Assembly (NCBI RefSeq): GCF_018603905.1
Contig: NZ_JAHFZZ010000014.1
Location: forward strand, 124,001-188,000
From: Nonomuraea sp. NEAU-A123
GTDB lineage: Bacteria; Actinomycetota; Actinomycetes; Streptosporangiales; Streptosporangiaceae
Length of the DNA stretch: 64,000 bases
Reading direction: 5' to 3'
Under the pieces are notes generated by a model. The model made no database searches. It saw nothing but the letters and a program-made list of their open reading frames with translations, and was not told where the DNA came from. Positions 7,972-16,437 of the stretch are shown piece after piece. The translations under genes were made by a program, and so were the position numbers. Each line of letters starts with the position of its first letter. The first letter of the stretch is position 1.

Positions 7972-8481
7972 ATGGACCTCGCGCCGTATGTCGACCAGCT
8001 TCGCCGTGAACTCACGATCGCCGCCGAGGCAGGCGGCGAGGACGCTCGCGCGCTCGCCGAGCGTCTCGCCCTGACGCTCGAGCCGGCCACCCGGCTCGCC
8101 CTGCTGGAGGCGCTCTCCGCCGCCGCGGACGAGATCACCCGCGACCTCGCGCCGGGTTCGGTCGAGGTACGCCTGCGTGGACCCGATCCCGGCTTCGTCG
8201 TGATGCCGCCACCGGTCGGTCAGCCGTTCGGCGAGCCTGGGCACGCCGGGGCAGCCGAGAGGGGTGCCAGGCCGCCGGATGTCGACGAGGGCGGGACGTC
8301 GCGGATCTCGCTCCGCGTCCCCGAGCAGCTCAAGCCGCGCATCGAGGACGCGGCCGCCCGAGACGGGCTCTCGGTCAACACCTGGCTCGTCCGCGCCGTC
8401 TCCGCAGCGCTCGAACCCGACGGCGGAGGCCGACGCGCGGGCCCCCGGACCCTGCGGAGCCACAGCGGCTGGGTCCGCTAA
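7972..8481 (+). CDS. Ribbon-helix-helix (HicB/Arc-like) DNA-binding protein
   Basis: 169 residues. The N-terminal half is mostly helical (residues 1-60) and the middle is a Gly/Pro-rich linker. The C-terminal part, about residues 109-147, has the pattern RISLRVPEQLKPRIEDAAAR followed by DGLSVNTWLVRAVSAAL: a short basic strand, then two helices, typical of RHH proteins annotated as HicB-family antitoxins. No toxin gene is adjacent. The following genes are a DUF4097 protein and an ABC exporter, an arrangement seen in other actinomycetes. The start is fixed by the promoter-like sequence ending at the ATG. I infer a transcriptional regulator of this operon, not an antitoxin. Confidence 0.7.
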   Translation: MDLAPYVDQLRRELTIAAEAGGEDARALAERLALTLEPATRLALLEALSAAADEITRDLAPGSVEVRLRGPDPGFVVMPPPVGQPFGEPGHAGAAERGARPPDVDEGGTSRISLRVPEQLKPRIEDAAARDGLSVNTWLVRAVSAALEPDGGGRRAGPRTLRSHSGWVR

Positions 8482-8489
8482 CCGGGCCC

Positions 8490-8599
8490 AAGACCGTGCG
8501 TTCCGGCAGCCCCAGGCCGCTCGTCGCACCCAAGGCCGCGCCTTCCGGCAGCCAGGACGCTCGCCGCACCCAAAGACAATCGGGACGCCCGCCGAACCC
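8490..8599 (+). repeat. Imperfect 40-bp direct repeats in an intergenic gap
   Basis: Copies at 8490-8531 and 8532-8571 share ttccggcagcc and ctcgycgcaccc; a shorter third copy is at 8572-8599. They fill the gap between the RHH gene and the DUF4097 gene. No function is apparent. Confidence 0.7.
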
Positions 8600-8613
8600 A
8601 TGAGGGGACCGTC

Positions 8614-9516
8614 ATGCCAACGTTCGCCACCCCCGAGCCCATCTCCGTCATGATCGATCTCGCAGCCGCCAAAGTCCGGATCAACGCGAGCGATCGCACC
8701 GACACCGTCGTCGACGTACGCCCCAGCGACGAGTTCAGCGAGACCGATCGGCACGCCGCCGAGCAGGTCCAGGTCGAGTATGCCGGCGGCCGGCTGCTCG
8801 TGCGGGCGGACAAGGATCGGCCCGCTCCGCTGTCCGGGTGGGGCTCGATCGACAAGCTGGTCGAGGCGCCCAGAGTCTGGGCTCGTTCGCTGCTCGGCTG
8901 GGGCGGCTCGGTCGACCTGACCATCGACCTGCCGGCCGGCTCCCGCGTCGAAGCGAACGCGGCGGCGGACTTCCGCTGCAAGGGCCGTCTCGGCGAGGTG
9001 AAGTTCAGCGCTTCCTACGGCGACATCCGGCTCGAGGAGGCCGGCAGGCTGCAACTGAAGACGGGGTCCGGCGACATCTCGGTGAGCCGGTCGGTCGGGC
9101 ACGCCGACATCACCAGTTCCAACGGTGACATCCGGATCGGCGAGATCGACGGCACGGCGGTGGTCAGGACCTCCAACGGCAACCTCACCCTCGGCTCGGT
9201 GACCGGCGAGCTGCGGCTGAAGACCGCGTACGGCGACATCACCGTCGACCACGCCCTGGCCGGAGTCGCCGCCAAGACCGCGTACGGCAATGTCCGAGTC
9301 GGCGAGGTGGTGTCCGGCGCGGTCGTCCTGGAGACCGCCGGCGGCCGGCTCGAACTCGGCATCCGGGAGGGCACCGCCGCTTGGCTGGACGTGAGCTCGC
9401 AGTACGGCAGCGTGGACGTCTCCCTGGACGACTGCGCCGGCCCCGGCCAGTCCGACGAGACCGTCGAGGTGCGTGCTCACACCGCCTACGGCGACATCGT
9501 GATCCACCGCTCCTGA
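8614..9516 (+). CDS. DUF4097 beta-helix-like protein
   Basis: 300 residues. The ATG at 8614 follows GAGGGGAC. No signal peptide or membrane segment is seen. The central part (residues about 120-300) is built of short beta-strand repeats of the type YGDIRLEEA, SGDISVSRS, NGDIRIGEI, YGDITVDHA and YGNVRVGEV, which is the hallmark of DUF4097/putative adhesin proteins and suggests a right-handed beta-helix. Members often sit beside ABC exporters or sensor genes, but no activity is established. It lies between the RHH regulator and a DrrA-type ATPase and is probably cotranscribed with both. Confidence 0.85.
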   Translation: MPTFATPEPISVMIDLAAAKVRINASDRTDTVVDVRPSDEFSETDRHAAEQVQVEYAGGRLLVRADKDRPAPLSGWGSIDKLVEAPRVWARSLLGWGGSVDLTIDLPAGSRVEANAAADFRCKGRLGEVKFSASYGDIRLEEAGRLQLKTGSGDISVSRSVGHADITSSNGDIRIGEIDGTAVVRTSNGNLTLGSVTGELRLKTAYGDITVDHALAGVAAKTAYGNVRVGEVVSGAVVLETAGGRLELGIREGTAAWLDVSSQYGSVDVSLDDCAGPGQSDETVEVRAHTAYGDIVIHRS

Positions 9517-9547
9517 CACCAACACAACAGCAGAAGGAGAAGATCTC

Positions 9548-10516
9548 ATGCCCCCAGCGATCGTGGCCGAAGGCCTGGTCAAGAGATACGGCGACGTGGT
9601 CGCCCTGGACGGGATCGATCTGTCGGTCCCGGAGGGAACGGTGTTCGGGTTACTCGGCCCGAACGGCGCCGGCAAGACGACGACAGTACGGATCCTGACC
9701 ACGCTGCTCAAGCCGGACGCCGGACACGCCACGGTCGCCGGACTGGACGTCGTGGCCGACGCGCAACGGCTGCGCTCCCACATCGGGGCGTCCGGGCAGT
9801 ACGCGGCGGTGGACGAGCACCTCACCGGCGCCGAGAACCTGGAGATGGTCGGCCGTCTCTACCACCTGGGCACAAAACGCAGCAAACAGCGCGCCAGAGA
9901 GCTGCTGGAACGCTTCGACCTGACGGAGGCGGGCGACCGGCCGGTCCAGGGCTACTCCGGCGGCATGCGGCGCAGGCTCGACCTGGCCGGAGCGCTGGTG
10001 GCCGACCCGCCGGTGCTGTTCCTGGACGAGCCCACGACCGGCCTGGACCCCCGCGCCAGGGTGAGCCTGTGGGAGGTCATCGCCGAGCTGGTCGCCGGCG
10101 GCACGACGGTCCTGCTCACCACTCAATATCTGGAGGAGGCCGACCGGCTCGCCGACCGGATCGCGGTGGTCGACCACGGACGGGTGATCGCGCTCGGCAC
10201 CGCCGACGAGCTCAAGGACCAGGTCGGCGGCGACCGGATCGAACTCTCGGTGACCAGCCCCGCCGATCTGGAGACCGTCCGCCGGGTCCTGGCGCCGCTG
10301 GCCGTCGCCGACGTCTGGATCGACCCCACCGCCCTGCGCGTCACCATCCCGGTGGCGGGCGGCGCCGCCTCGCTCACCACCGCCCTGGGCCACCTGGCCG
10401 CCGAAGGCGTCGCCGTACGCGACGCCGGGCTGCGGCGGCCGACCCTGGACGAGGTCTTCCTGAGCCTCACCGGCCACCAGGCCGCCACCGACGACACCAA
10501 GGAGACGGTCCGATGA
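9548..10516 (+). CDS. ABC exporter ATPase, DrrA family
   Basis: 322 residues, ATG at 9548 after AGAAGGAGAA. Walker A is GPNGAGKTT, the ABC signature is YSGGMRRR, Walker B is VLFLDEPTTGLD, and the C-terminal extension of about 85 residues is as in DrrA, the daunorubicin-resistance ATPase. It should power the membrane protein encoded next. The substrate is unknown; members export drugs, lipids or polyketides. The gene ends in an ATGA overlap with the permease gene. Confidence 0.9.
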   Translation: MPPAIVAEGLVKRYGDVVALDGIDLSVPEGTVFGLLGPNGAGKTTTVRILTTLLKPDAGHATVAGLDVVADAQRLRSHIGASGQYAAVDEHLTGAENLEMVGRLYHLGTKRSKQRARELLERFDLTEAGDRPVQGYSGGMRRRLDLAGALVADPPVLFLDEPTTGLDPRARVSLWEVIAELVAGGTTVLLTTQYLEEADRLADRIAVVDHGRVIALGTADELKDQVGGDRIELSVTSPADLETVRRVLAPLAVADVWIDPTALRVTIPVAGGAASLTTALGHLAAEGVAVRDAGLRRPTLDEVFLSLTGHQAATDDTKETVR

Positions 10517-11316
10517 ACGCCTTTCAGCTGGCCGTCGCCGACGGCATGACGATCAGCAAGCGCAACGCGCTCAAGATCAGGCGAGCCCCCGACCTGCTCG
10601 GCGGCGTGATCATCCTCCCGATCGTGTTCGTGCTGCTGTTCGCGTACGTGTTCGGCAGCATGATCGACCTGCCTGGCATCTCCTACCAGGAGTACCTGCT
10701 CCCGGGGATCTTCGTCCAGGCGATCGTCACCAGCGCGCAGATCACCGGCTACACCCTCACCCAGGACCTGCAGAAGGGCATCTTCGACCGGTTCCGCACG
10801 CTGCCGATGGCGCCGTCGGCGGTGCTGGTCGGGCAGACGCTCTGCGACATGCTCATGAACATCACCAGCATCGTCACGATGGCGCTGGTGGGGCTGCTGG
10901 TCGGCTGGCGCGTCCACTCGTCGCCGCTCGAGGCGGCCGGGGGGTTCCTGCTGCTGCTGTTCTTCGCGTACGCGTTCTCCTGGGTGACGGCGACGGTCGC
11001 GCTGGCCCTGCGCACGCCCGAGGTGTTCAACAACATCGCCACCCTCGTGTCGTTCCCGCTGGTCTTCCTGTCCAACGCCTTCGTCGACAGCGCGCGGCTG
11101 CCCGGCCCGCTCAAGCCCGTCGCCGAATGGAACCCGGTCTCGACGTTCGTCCAGGCAGCGCGCGAGCTGTTCGGCAACACCACTCCCCTCAGGCCGGTGC
11201 CCGACGCGTGGCCGCTCCAGCACGCGGTGCCGGTGTCGGTGGGCTGGTCGGTGCTGATCCTGGTGGTGTTCGTCCCGCTGGCCACGCGGCTGTACAAGCG
11301 AGCGGTCAGCCAGTGA
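10513..11316 (+). CDS. ABC-2 type permease, DrrB family
   Basis: 267 residues, starting in the ATGA overlap at 10513. About six hydrophobic segments are visible: GVIILPIVFVLLFAYVFG, the region around GIFVQAIVTSA, the stretch IVTMALVGLLVGW, FLLLLFFAYAFSWVTATVAL, a segment around LVSFPLVFLSNAF, and a last one before the C-terminus. The family block NPVSTFVQAARELF is present. It forms the membrane half of the exporter with the ATPase encoded just upstream. Confidence 0.9.
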   Translation: MNAFQLAVADGMTISKRNALKIRRAPDLLGGVIILPIVFVLLFAYVFGSMIDLPGISYQEYLLPGIFVQAIVTSAQITGYTLTQDLQKGIFDRFRTLPMAPSAVLVGQTLCDMLMNITSIVTMALVGLLVGWRVHSSPLEAAGGFLLLLFFAYAFSWVTATVALALRTPEVFNNIATLVSFPLVFLSNAFVDSARLPGPLKPVAEWNPVSTFVQAARELFGNTTPLRPVPDAWPLQHAVPVSVGWSVLILVVFVPLATRLYKRAVSQ

Positions 11317-11329
11317 CGCTCGGCCGTCG

Positions 11330-11836
11330 TCAGTCCTCGTGGGAGCGCGCGTACGTCAGCGTCTCGCCCCGGGCGCCGGCCATCCAGATGTCCTGGCAGG
11401 CGGCGGCCATCTCCTCGAGTCCCTCGACGACGGCGCCGAAGACGTTGCCCGGCACCCAGCCCTGGTCGCCGTTGAGCAGCAGGTTGTTGCGCCCGTAGAA
11501 CAGCGCCAGGTCGATGATGTGGGACAGGTTCTTGGGACCGTCGTCGCTCTCGTAGCCGTGCGAGGGAGTGGCGAGATCGTTGGCGTCGAACGCGAAATAG
11601 CAGAGATCGCCGGGAATGGGAGTGACCGTGGTGTTCTCCTTCCCGGGCTCGACCGCCGCGAACGCCGGCACCAAGTTGTAGATCTCGTTACGGGCGTACT
11701 TGCCGTGGAAAACCTGACCGGACAGCGGAAGCGCGTCCCAGACGGCGGCCGCGGTGCGCGGCGCCTCGTCATCGAGCAGCCGGGCGGTGCAGGAAACACC
11801 GCGCGATTCCAGCGTGACCGTGATGTAGCGAGCCAT
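11330..11836 (-). CDS. DUF3830 family (cyclophilin-like fold) protein
   Basis: 168 residues. The start at 11836 is preferred over one 15 codons upstream because TGAGGAG lies just before it. Visible blocks are EAPRTAAAVWDALPLSG, NEIYNLVPAF, PIPGDLCYFAF and the C-terminal FGAVVEGLEEMAAACQDIW. The family is predicted to have a cyclophilin-like fold and is repeatedly found in small-molecule catabolic operons with amidases and Asp/Glu-racemase-fold enzymes, but its reaction is unknown. It is the last gene of the minus-strand operon 14323 to 11330, 18 bases after the amidase gene. Confidence 0.8.
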   Translation of the reverse strand: MARYITVTLESRGVSCTARLLDDEAPRTAAAVWDALPLSGQVFHGKYARNEIYNLVPAFAAVEPGKENTTVTPIPGDLCYFAFDANDLATPSHGYESDDGPKNLSHIIDLALFYGRNNLLLNGDQGWVPGNVFGAVVEGLEEMAAACQDIWMAGARGETLTYARSHED

Positions 11837-11854
11837 GGGGATTCTCCTCAATGG

Positions 11855-13261
11855 TTAGGGTCGAGCGAGCGGCGGCCGCGCGGAGGTCCAGTCGGTGGCC
11901 GCCTCATAGGCGTGGGCGGCCCGCAGCACGAGCGCGTCAGCGTGCCGGGGGCCGACGATCTGCAGGCCGACGGGCAGCCCGGCGGAGGTGAATCCGCAGG
12001 GCACGCTCGCGGCGGGCTGCTGGGTCATGTTGAACGGGTACGTGTAGGGAGTCCAGCTGGTCCAGTCCTCGGAGTGCCAGCCCTTCGGGGCGTCCATTCC
12101 CTTGGGGAACGCGGTGATCGGCAGGGTCGGCGTCAGCAGCAGGTCGTACGTCTGGTGGAAGCGCCCCATCCGTACCCCGAGGTCCATCCGGACCGCCGTG
12201 GCGTCCAGATAGTCCGCGGCGCCGGCGGCCAGGGCGCGCATGATGCCGCGGCGCAGCCCGGGGTCGACCCGCTCCAGGGCGTCGGGGCCATAGGCCTCGA
12301 CGACCTTGGCCGCGCCCGTGAACCACAGGACGTGGAAGGCCTCGACGGGGTCGGCGAAGCCGGGATCGATCTCCTCGACGTCGGCCCCCGCCTCGGCCAG
12401 CACCGCCGCGGCGGTACGGACGGCGGCCTCGACCTCGGGGTCGTTGCGCACGTACCCGAGCGTGGGGGAGAACGCGACGCGCAGGCCGCGGATGCCGTCG
12501 CCGAGTCCGTCGCGGAACGAGGTCGCCGGGGTGGGCAGCGCCGACCAGTCACGTGCGTCGAAACCGGTGAGTATGTCGAGCATCAGGGCGGCGTCGGTGA
12601 CGCTGCGGGTCATGGGCCCGCCGTGTGACAGGGTGCCGAACGGGCTGGCGGGCCACATCGGGATGAGGCCGTACGTCGGTTTGATGGTGACTGTCCCGGT
12701 GAAGGCGGCGGGGATGCGTACCGATCCGCCGCCGTCGGTGCCGACCGACCAGGCCCCCATGCCCAGCGCGACCGCTGCCGCGCTGCCGCCGCTCGATCCG
12801 CCGGCGGTCAGCTCGGCGTTCCACGGATTTCCGGTGGCGCCGTGTCGCGGGGAGTCGGTGACGCCCTTCCACCCGAACTCGGGCGTGGTGGTCTTGCCCA
12901 GCAGCACGGCTCCGGTCTCGCGCAGCCGGGCCACGGCCGGGGCGTCCTCGGGCCACGGTCCCTGCTCGTCGATGAGGTTGGTGCCGCGCAGGGTCGGCCA
13001 GCCGCGGGTGTAGAGGATGTCCTTGATCGAGGTGGGTACGCCGTCGCCGGGGCCGCGGGTGGTGCCGTCGCGCCAGCGGGCCTCGGACTCCTCCGCGCCG
13101 GCCAGCGCGGCCTCGGCGTCGACCATGACGAAGGCGTTCACTTCGTCGTTGGCGGCCTCGATCGCGGCGAGCGCGGCGCGGGTGGCCTCCACCGGGGACA
13201 CGCTGCGGTTGCGGTAGCCGGCGATCAGCTCGGTGGCGGTCAGCCGGGTCAGGTCGGTCAT
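11855..13261 (-). CDS. Amidase-signature hydrolase
   Basis: 468 residues, of normal length. The Ser-cisSer-Lys triad can be placed: Lys in GVPTSIKD near residue 79, and both serines in AGGSSGGSAAAVALG. GTDGGGSVRIPAAF is the matching glycine-rich block. The enzyme hydrolyses an amide to acid plus amine or ammonia; the substrate is unknown. The gene lies 9 bases after the D-2-hydroxyacid dehydrogenase and before the DUF3830 gene, as part of the ectoine-type catabolic island. It could open a cyclic or acylated intermediate there, which is inference only. Confidence 0.85.
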   Translation of the reverse strand: MTDLTRLTATELIAGYRNRSVSPVEATRAALAAIEAANDEVNAFVMVDAEAALAGAEESEARWRDGTTRGPGDGVPTSIKDILYTRGWPTLRGTNLIDEQGPWPEDAPAVARLRETGAVLLGKTTTPEFGWKGVTDSPRHGATGNPWNAELTAGGSSGGSAAAVALGMGAWSVGTDGGGSVRIPAAFTGTVTIKPTYGLIPMWPASPFGTLSHGGPMTRSVTDAALMLDILTGFDARDWSALPTPATSFRDGLGDGIRGLRVAFSPTLGYVRNDPEVEAAVRTAAAVLAEAGADVEEIDPGFADPVEAFHVLWFTGAAKVVEAYGPDALERVDPGLRRGIMRALAAGAADYLDATAVRMDLGVRMGRFHQTYDLLLTPTLPITAFPKGMDAPKGWHSEDWTSWTPYTYPFNMTQQPAASVPCGFTSAGLPVGLQIVGPRHADALVLRAAHAYEAATDWTSARPPLARP

Positions 13262-13270
13262 CAGGGCTCC

Positions 13271-14323
13271 CTACTCGTCTGCGGGACTCGACTGCGGGCG
13301 GCTCGGCTCCGGCCGGCTCGGCTGCGCGTGGCTCGGTTGCGCGTGGGCGGGCACGAACCCGAGTCGCTTGTCGACGACGTTGACGAGATCCTCGCCGTCG
13401 AGCCAGCGGACGGCGTTGTCGGTGAACTGCCGGGCCAGCGTGTCGAGCCAGCCGACGGTGTCGCCGGACATGTGCGCGGACACGACCACGCCGGGCGCGC
13501 TCCACAGCGGATGGTCCCCCGGCAGCGGCTCGGTCGCGAACACGTCCAAGGACGCCCCCGCGATCTGCCCGCCTGCCAGGGCCGCGACCAGGTCGTCCTC
13601 GACGACGCAGGGGCCGCGCCCGACGTTGATCAGGTGGGCGGTGGGTTTCATCGCGGCCAGCACGGTGGCGTCGATGAGCCCCCGGGTCGCCTCGGTCAGG
13701 GGCGCGACCATGATGACGTGGTCGGCCCAGCCGACGTGCGCGGCCAACTCGTCGCTGGCGACGACGGTGCCGAAGTCGGGGTCGGCGGCCCGCGCGGTGC
13801 GCCCGGCCCCACGTACGTCCATGCCGACGGCGCGCAGCAGCCGGGCGATCTCGCGCCCGATGGCGCCGGTGCCCACGATCAACGCCGTGGTGCCGGCCAC
13901 CGGCAGGGTCTCCCGGTGCTTCCACGTACGGGCGAGCTGCAGATCGTGGCTGCGGTGGAGGTCCTTGGCGAAGGCGAGCACCGAGCCCAGCACGAACTCG
14001 GCGATGGGCCGGTCGAAGACGCCACGTGCGTTGGTGACGATGACGTCGGATTCGATGAGCTCCTCGAAGAGGAGCTTGTCCACGCCGGCCGCGGCCACGT
14101 GGATCCACCGCAGTGCCCCGGCGAGATCCCAGATCTGGCGTACGGCGCTGGAGAAGAAGTCCCACAGGAAGAGGGCGTCCGCGTCCGCCACAGCGGCGGC
14201 CAAGCCGTCGGCGTCGCAGTAACGGACCGTCGCACGCTCCTCGACCGGCCGCATGTGCGGGGGGAGCGGGCCCCCGGCCGCGCAGAGCACGGCGATGATC
14301 GGCTTGCCGTCGGATCCTGCCAT
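13271..14323 (-). CDS. D-isomer-specific 2-hydroxyacid dehydrogenase
   Basis: 350 residues from the ATG at 14323, chosen because GGGGAGG precedes it. The NAD-binding motif ALIVGTGAIGREIARLLRA is at about residues 146-164. The substrate Arg lies in HLINVGRGPCVVEDD, Glu in the DVFATEPLPGDHPLW block, and the position of the catalytic His reads VVVSAHMSG. The C-terminal tail is Ser/Pro/Gln-rich and probably disordered. The enzyme interconverts a 2-oxo acid and a D-2-hydroxy acid. It is the first gene of the minus-strand operon and faces the eutA-like operon across the operator at 14384. Confidence 0.85.
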   Translation of the reverse strand: MAGSDGKPIIAVLCAAGGPLPPHMRPVEERATVRYCDADGLAAAVADADALFLWDFFSSAVRQIWDLAGALRWIHVAAAGVDKLLFEELIESDVIVTNARGVFDRPIAEFVLGSVLAFAKDLHRSHDLQLARTWKHRETLPVAGTTALIVGTGAIGREIARLLRAVGMDVRGAGRTARAADPDFGTVVASDELAAHVGWADHVIMVAPLTEATRGLIDATVLAAMKPTAHLINVGRGPCVVEDDLVAALAGGQIAGASLDVFATEPLPGDHPLWSAPGVVVSAHMSGDTVGWLDTLARQFTDNAVRWLDGEDLVNVVDKRLGFVPAHAQPSHAQPSRPEPSRPQSSPADE

Positions 14324-14383
14324 GGGCGCCTCCCCGTTCACTCGCCACCTGGGCCGCGGCCCAACGTAGGAGAGCTACGTATG

Positions 14384-14395
14384 ATTGTCAACAAT
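14384..14395. promoter_or_regulatory. Operator ATTGTCAACAAT, copy 1
   Basis: This 12-bp palindrome lies between divergent genes starting at 14323 (minus) and 14471 (plus). Copies with the same arms are found at 25022 and 28205, in the other two divergent promoter regions of the island. The arms and spacing suit a GntR/FadR-type dimer. Confidence 0.7.
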
Positions 14396-14470
14396 GCATC
14401 GATCCTGCATGATGGCGACACGGCTCCACACTCGCACGGGGTCGGCCCCCACGATCGCAGGAGACCGTCC

Positions 14471-15214
14471 ATGACCACGAACACGAGCACCGCACCGCCC
14501 GGACCGGAGGTCCAGACCGGCGTCGGCGTGATCGTCCCGTACGACATGGCGCTGGATCGGGAGCTGTGGCGCTGGACGCCCGAGGACGTGGCGCTGTTCT
14601 TCACCCGTACCCCGTTTTCGCCGCTGCCGGTGACGGTGGAGATGGCGGAGCATGTCGGTGATGCCGAGGCCGTCAGCCGTTGCACCCGGGACCTGATCAC
14701 GGTCTCGCCCGCGGTCTACGCCTACGGCTGTACGTCGGGTAGCTTCGTGCGAGGCGTACGGGGAGAGCGGCAACTGGTCGAGGCGATGTGCGCGGCCGGC
14801 GCCCCCGCGGCGGTCACGACGTCCGGTGCCCTGCTGGCGGCCCTGCGCCAGTTGGCCGCCGGGCGTGTGGCGATCGCCACCCCGTACGACCCGGACGTGA
14901 CCGAGCGGCTCCGGCTGTTCCTGCGGGAGGCCGACGTGGACGTCGTCGGCAGCTCCCACCTGGGGCTGAGCACCGACATCTGGAAGGTCCCGTACGCGCG
15001 CACCGCCGAACTCGTCGCTCAGGCCGACCACGCCGAGGCCGACGCGATCGTGATCTCGTGCACCAACCTGCCGACCTACGACGTCATCGCCCCGCTGGAG
15101 GCGCGGCTCGGCAAGCCGGTGATCAGCGCGAACCAGGCGACCATGTGGGCGGCGCTGCGGGCCATCGGCCGCCGGGCGACAGGGCCGGGGCAGCGTCTCC
15201 TCGGCGACCACTGA
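14471..15214 (+). CDS. EutA-like maleate isomerase / Asp-Glu racemase superfamily protein (paralogue 1)
   Basis: 247 residues, ATG at 14471 after AGGAG. The pseudo-symmetric fold places one cysteine in each half, and both are present: Cys87 in YGCTSGSF and Cys197 in VISCTNLPTYDV. This is the two-Cys arrangement of maleate cis-trans isomerase. EutA proteins of this family belong to ectoine/hydroxyectoine loci, where they are linked to conversion of hydroxyectoine. It is the first gene of the plus-strand operon that continues with the ectoine hydrolase. The paralogue at 25123 lacks the second Cys. Confidence 0.8.
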   Translation: MTTNTSTAPPGPEVQTGVGVIVPYDMALDRELWRWTPEDVALFFTRTPFSPLPVTVEMAEHVGDAEAVSRCTRDLITVSPAVYAYGCTSGSFVRGVRGERQLVEAMCAAGAPAAVTTSGALLAALRQLAAGRVAIATPYDPDVTERLRLFLREADVDVVGSSHLGLSTDIWKVPYARTAELVAQADHAEADAIVISCTNLPTYDVIAPLEARLGKPVISANQATMWAALRAIGRRATGPGQRLLGDH

Positions 15215-15238
15215 TAGAGAGAATGCGAGGTTCATGTA

Positions 15239-16432
15239 GTGCAGCAGTCTTCCCTCGGCCCGGATGCCGCCGAGTACGCGCGACGGCTCGCCCGTGTACA
15301 GGAGGGCATGGCGGAGCGCTCGTTCGCCGCCCTGCTGGTGACCGATCCGGCCAATATGTACTACCTCACCGGCTATAACGCCTGGTCCTTCTATACGCCG
15401 CAGTGTCTGGTGGTGCCGGCCGACGGTCAGCCGGTGCTGTTCGCCCGTGCGATGGACGCCGCCGGAGCCGGGTTCACCGCCTGGCTGCCGCCGGAGCAGA
15501 TCGAAGGCTACCCGGAGGAACTGGTCCACCGTCCGAAGGTGCACCCGTACGACTGGATCGCCGAACGCGTCCGCGAACGCGGCCTGATCGAGACCGGGCC
15601 GGACGGGTGCGTAGGAATCGAGGGAGACTCCGCGTTCTTCACCGCCCGCGGCTACCTCGCGCTGCGGGCGGGTCTTCCGCACGTCCGGCTCGAAGACAGC
15701 CAGGAACTCGTCAACTGGGTACGCGTGGTCAAGTCCGACCACGAACTCGCCCAGATGCGGATCGCCGGGTCGATCGCGCAGCAGGTCATGGAGGTGGCGC
15801 TGGCGGCCGTGGCCCCGGGGCGACGCCAATGTGACGTCGTCGCCGAGATCGCCGCCGCACAGGCGCGCGGCACGGCTGAGCACGGCGGCGACTACCCGGC
15901 GCTCGTGCCGATGCTGCCCACCGGCGAAGGAGCCGGCACACCGCATCTGACCTGGACCGAGGAGAAGTTCCGCGTCGGTGAGGCCACGACGATCGAGCTG
16001 GCGGGCGTGTACCGGCGCTACCACGCGCCGCTGGCCCGCACCATCATGCTCGGCGAGCCGCCCCGCCTGCTCGCCGACACCGCGGCGATCGTGCGCGACG
16101 GCATGGCCGAGGTCCTGGCCACGCTGCGCCCCGGACGGACCGCTCACGAGATCCACGCCGCGTGGAACGCCGTCATCAGCGCGCACGGCTTGACCAAGGA
16201 ATCCCGGATCGGCTACTCCATCGGCCTGGGATACCCGCCGGACTGGGGTGAGCGCACCATCAGCCTGCGGCCCGACGAGCACACCGTGCTCGAGGCCGGC
16301 ATGTGCTTCCACGTCATCCTCGGCATGTGGATGGACGACTGGGGATACGAGCTGTCCGAACCCGTCGCGCTGACCACCGACGGGGTCGAGCGGCTGACCG
16401 ACCTCACCCAGAACCTCACGATCGGACGGTGA
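15239..16432 (+). CDS. doeA: Ectoine hydrolase-like M24 protein (DoeA/EutD)
   Basis: 397 residues. The GTG start at 15239 has GCGAGG upstream. The sequence follows DoeA/EutD through its length: NMYYLTGYNAWSFYTPQC near residues 40-57, GGDYPALVPMLPTGEGAGTP, HLTWTEEKF, and GYSIGLGYPPDWGERTISLR. These blocks distinguish DoeA/EutD from general Xaa-Pro peptidases and creatinases. DoeA opens the ectoine ring to N-acetyl-2,4-diaminobutyrate. It acts in the cytoplasm, which agrees with the Ehu-like importer in the same island. A related cyclic amidine as substrate cannot be excluded. Confidence 0.82.
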   Translation: MQQSSLGPDAAEYARRLARVQEGMAERSFAALLVTDPANMYYLTGYNAWSFYTPQCLVVPADGQPVLFARAMDAAGAGFTAWLPPEQIEGYPEELVHRPKVHPYDWIAERVRERGLIETGPDGCVGIEGDSAFFTARGYLALRAGLPHVRLEDSQELVNWVRVVKSDHELAQMRIAGSIAQQVMEVALAAVAPGRRQCDVVAEIAAAQARGTAEHGGDYPALVPMLPTGEGAGTPHLTWTEEKFRVGEATTIELAGVYRRYHAPLARTIMLGEPPRLLADTAAIVRDGMAEVLATLRPGRTAHEIHAAWNAVISAHGLTKESRIGYSIGLGYPPDWGERTISLRPDEHTVLEAGMCFHVILGMWMDDWGYELSEPVALTTDGVERLTDLTQNLTIGR

Positions 16433-16437
16433 ACACG

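Noticed and set aside
7972..8481. HicAB-type toxin-antitoxin system
   Set aside because: The RHH protein resembles HicB-type antitoxins only in the DNA-binding part; no small toxin gene lies on either side.
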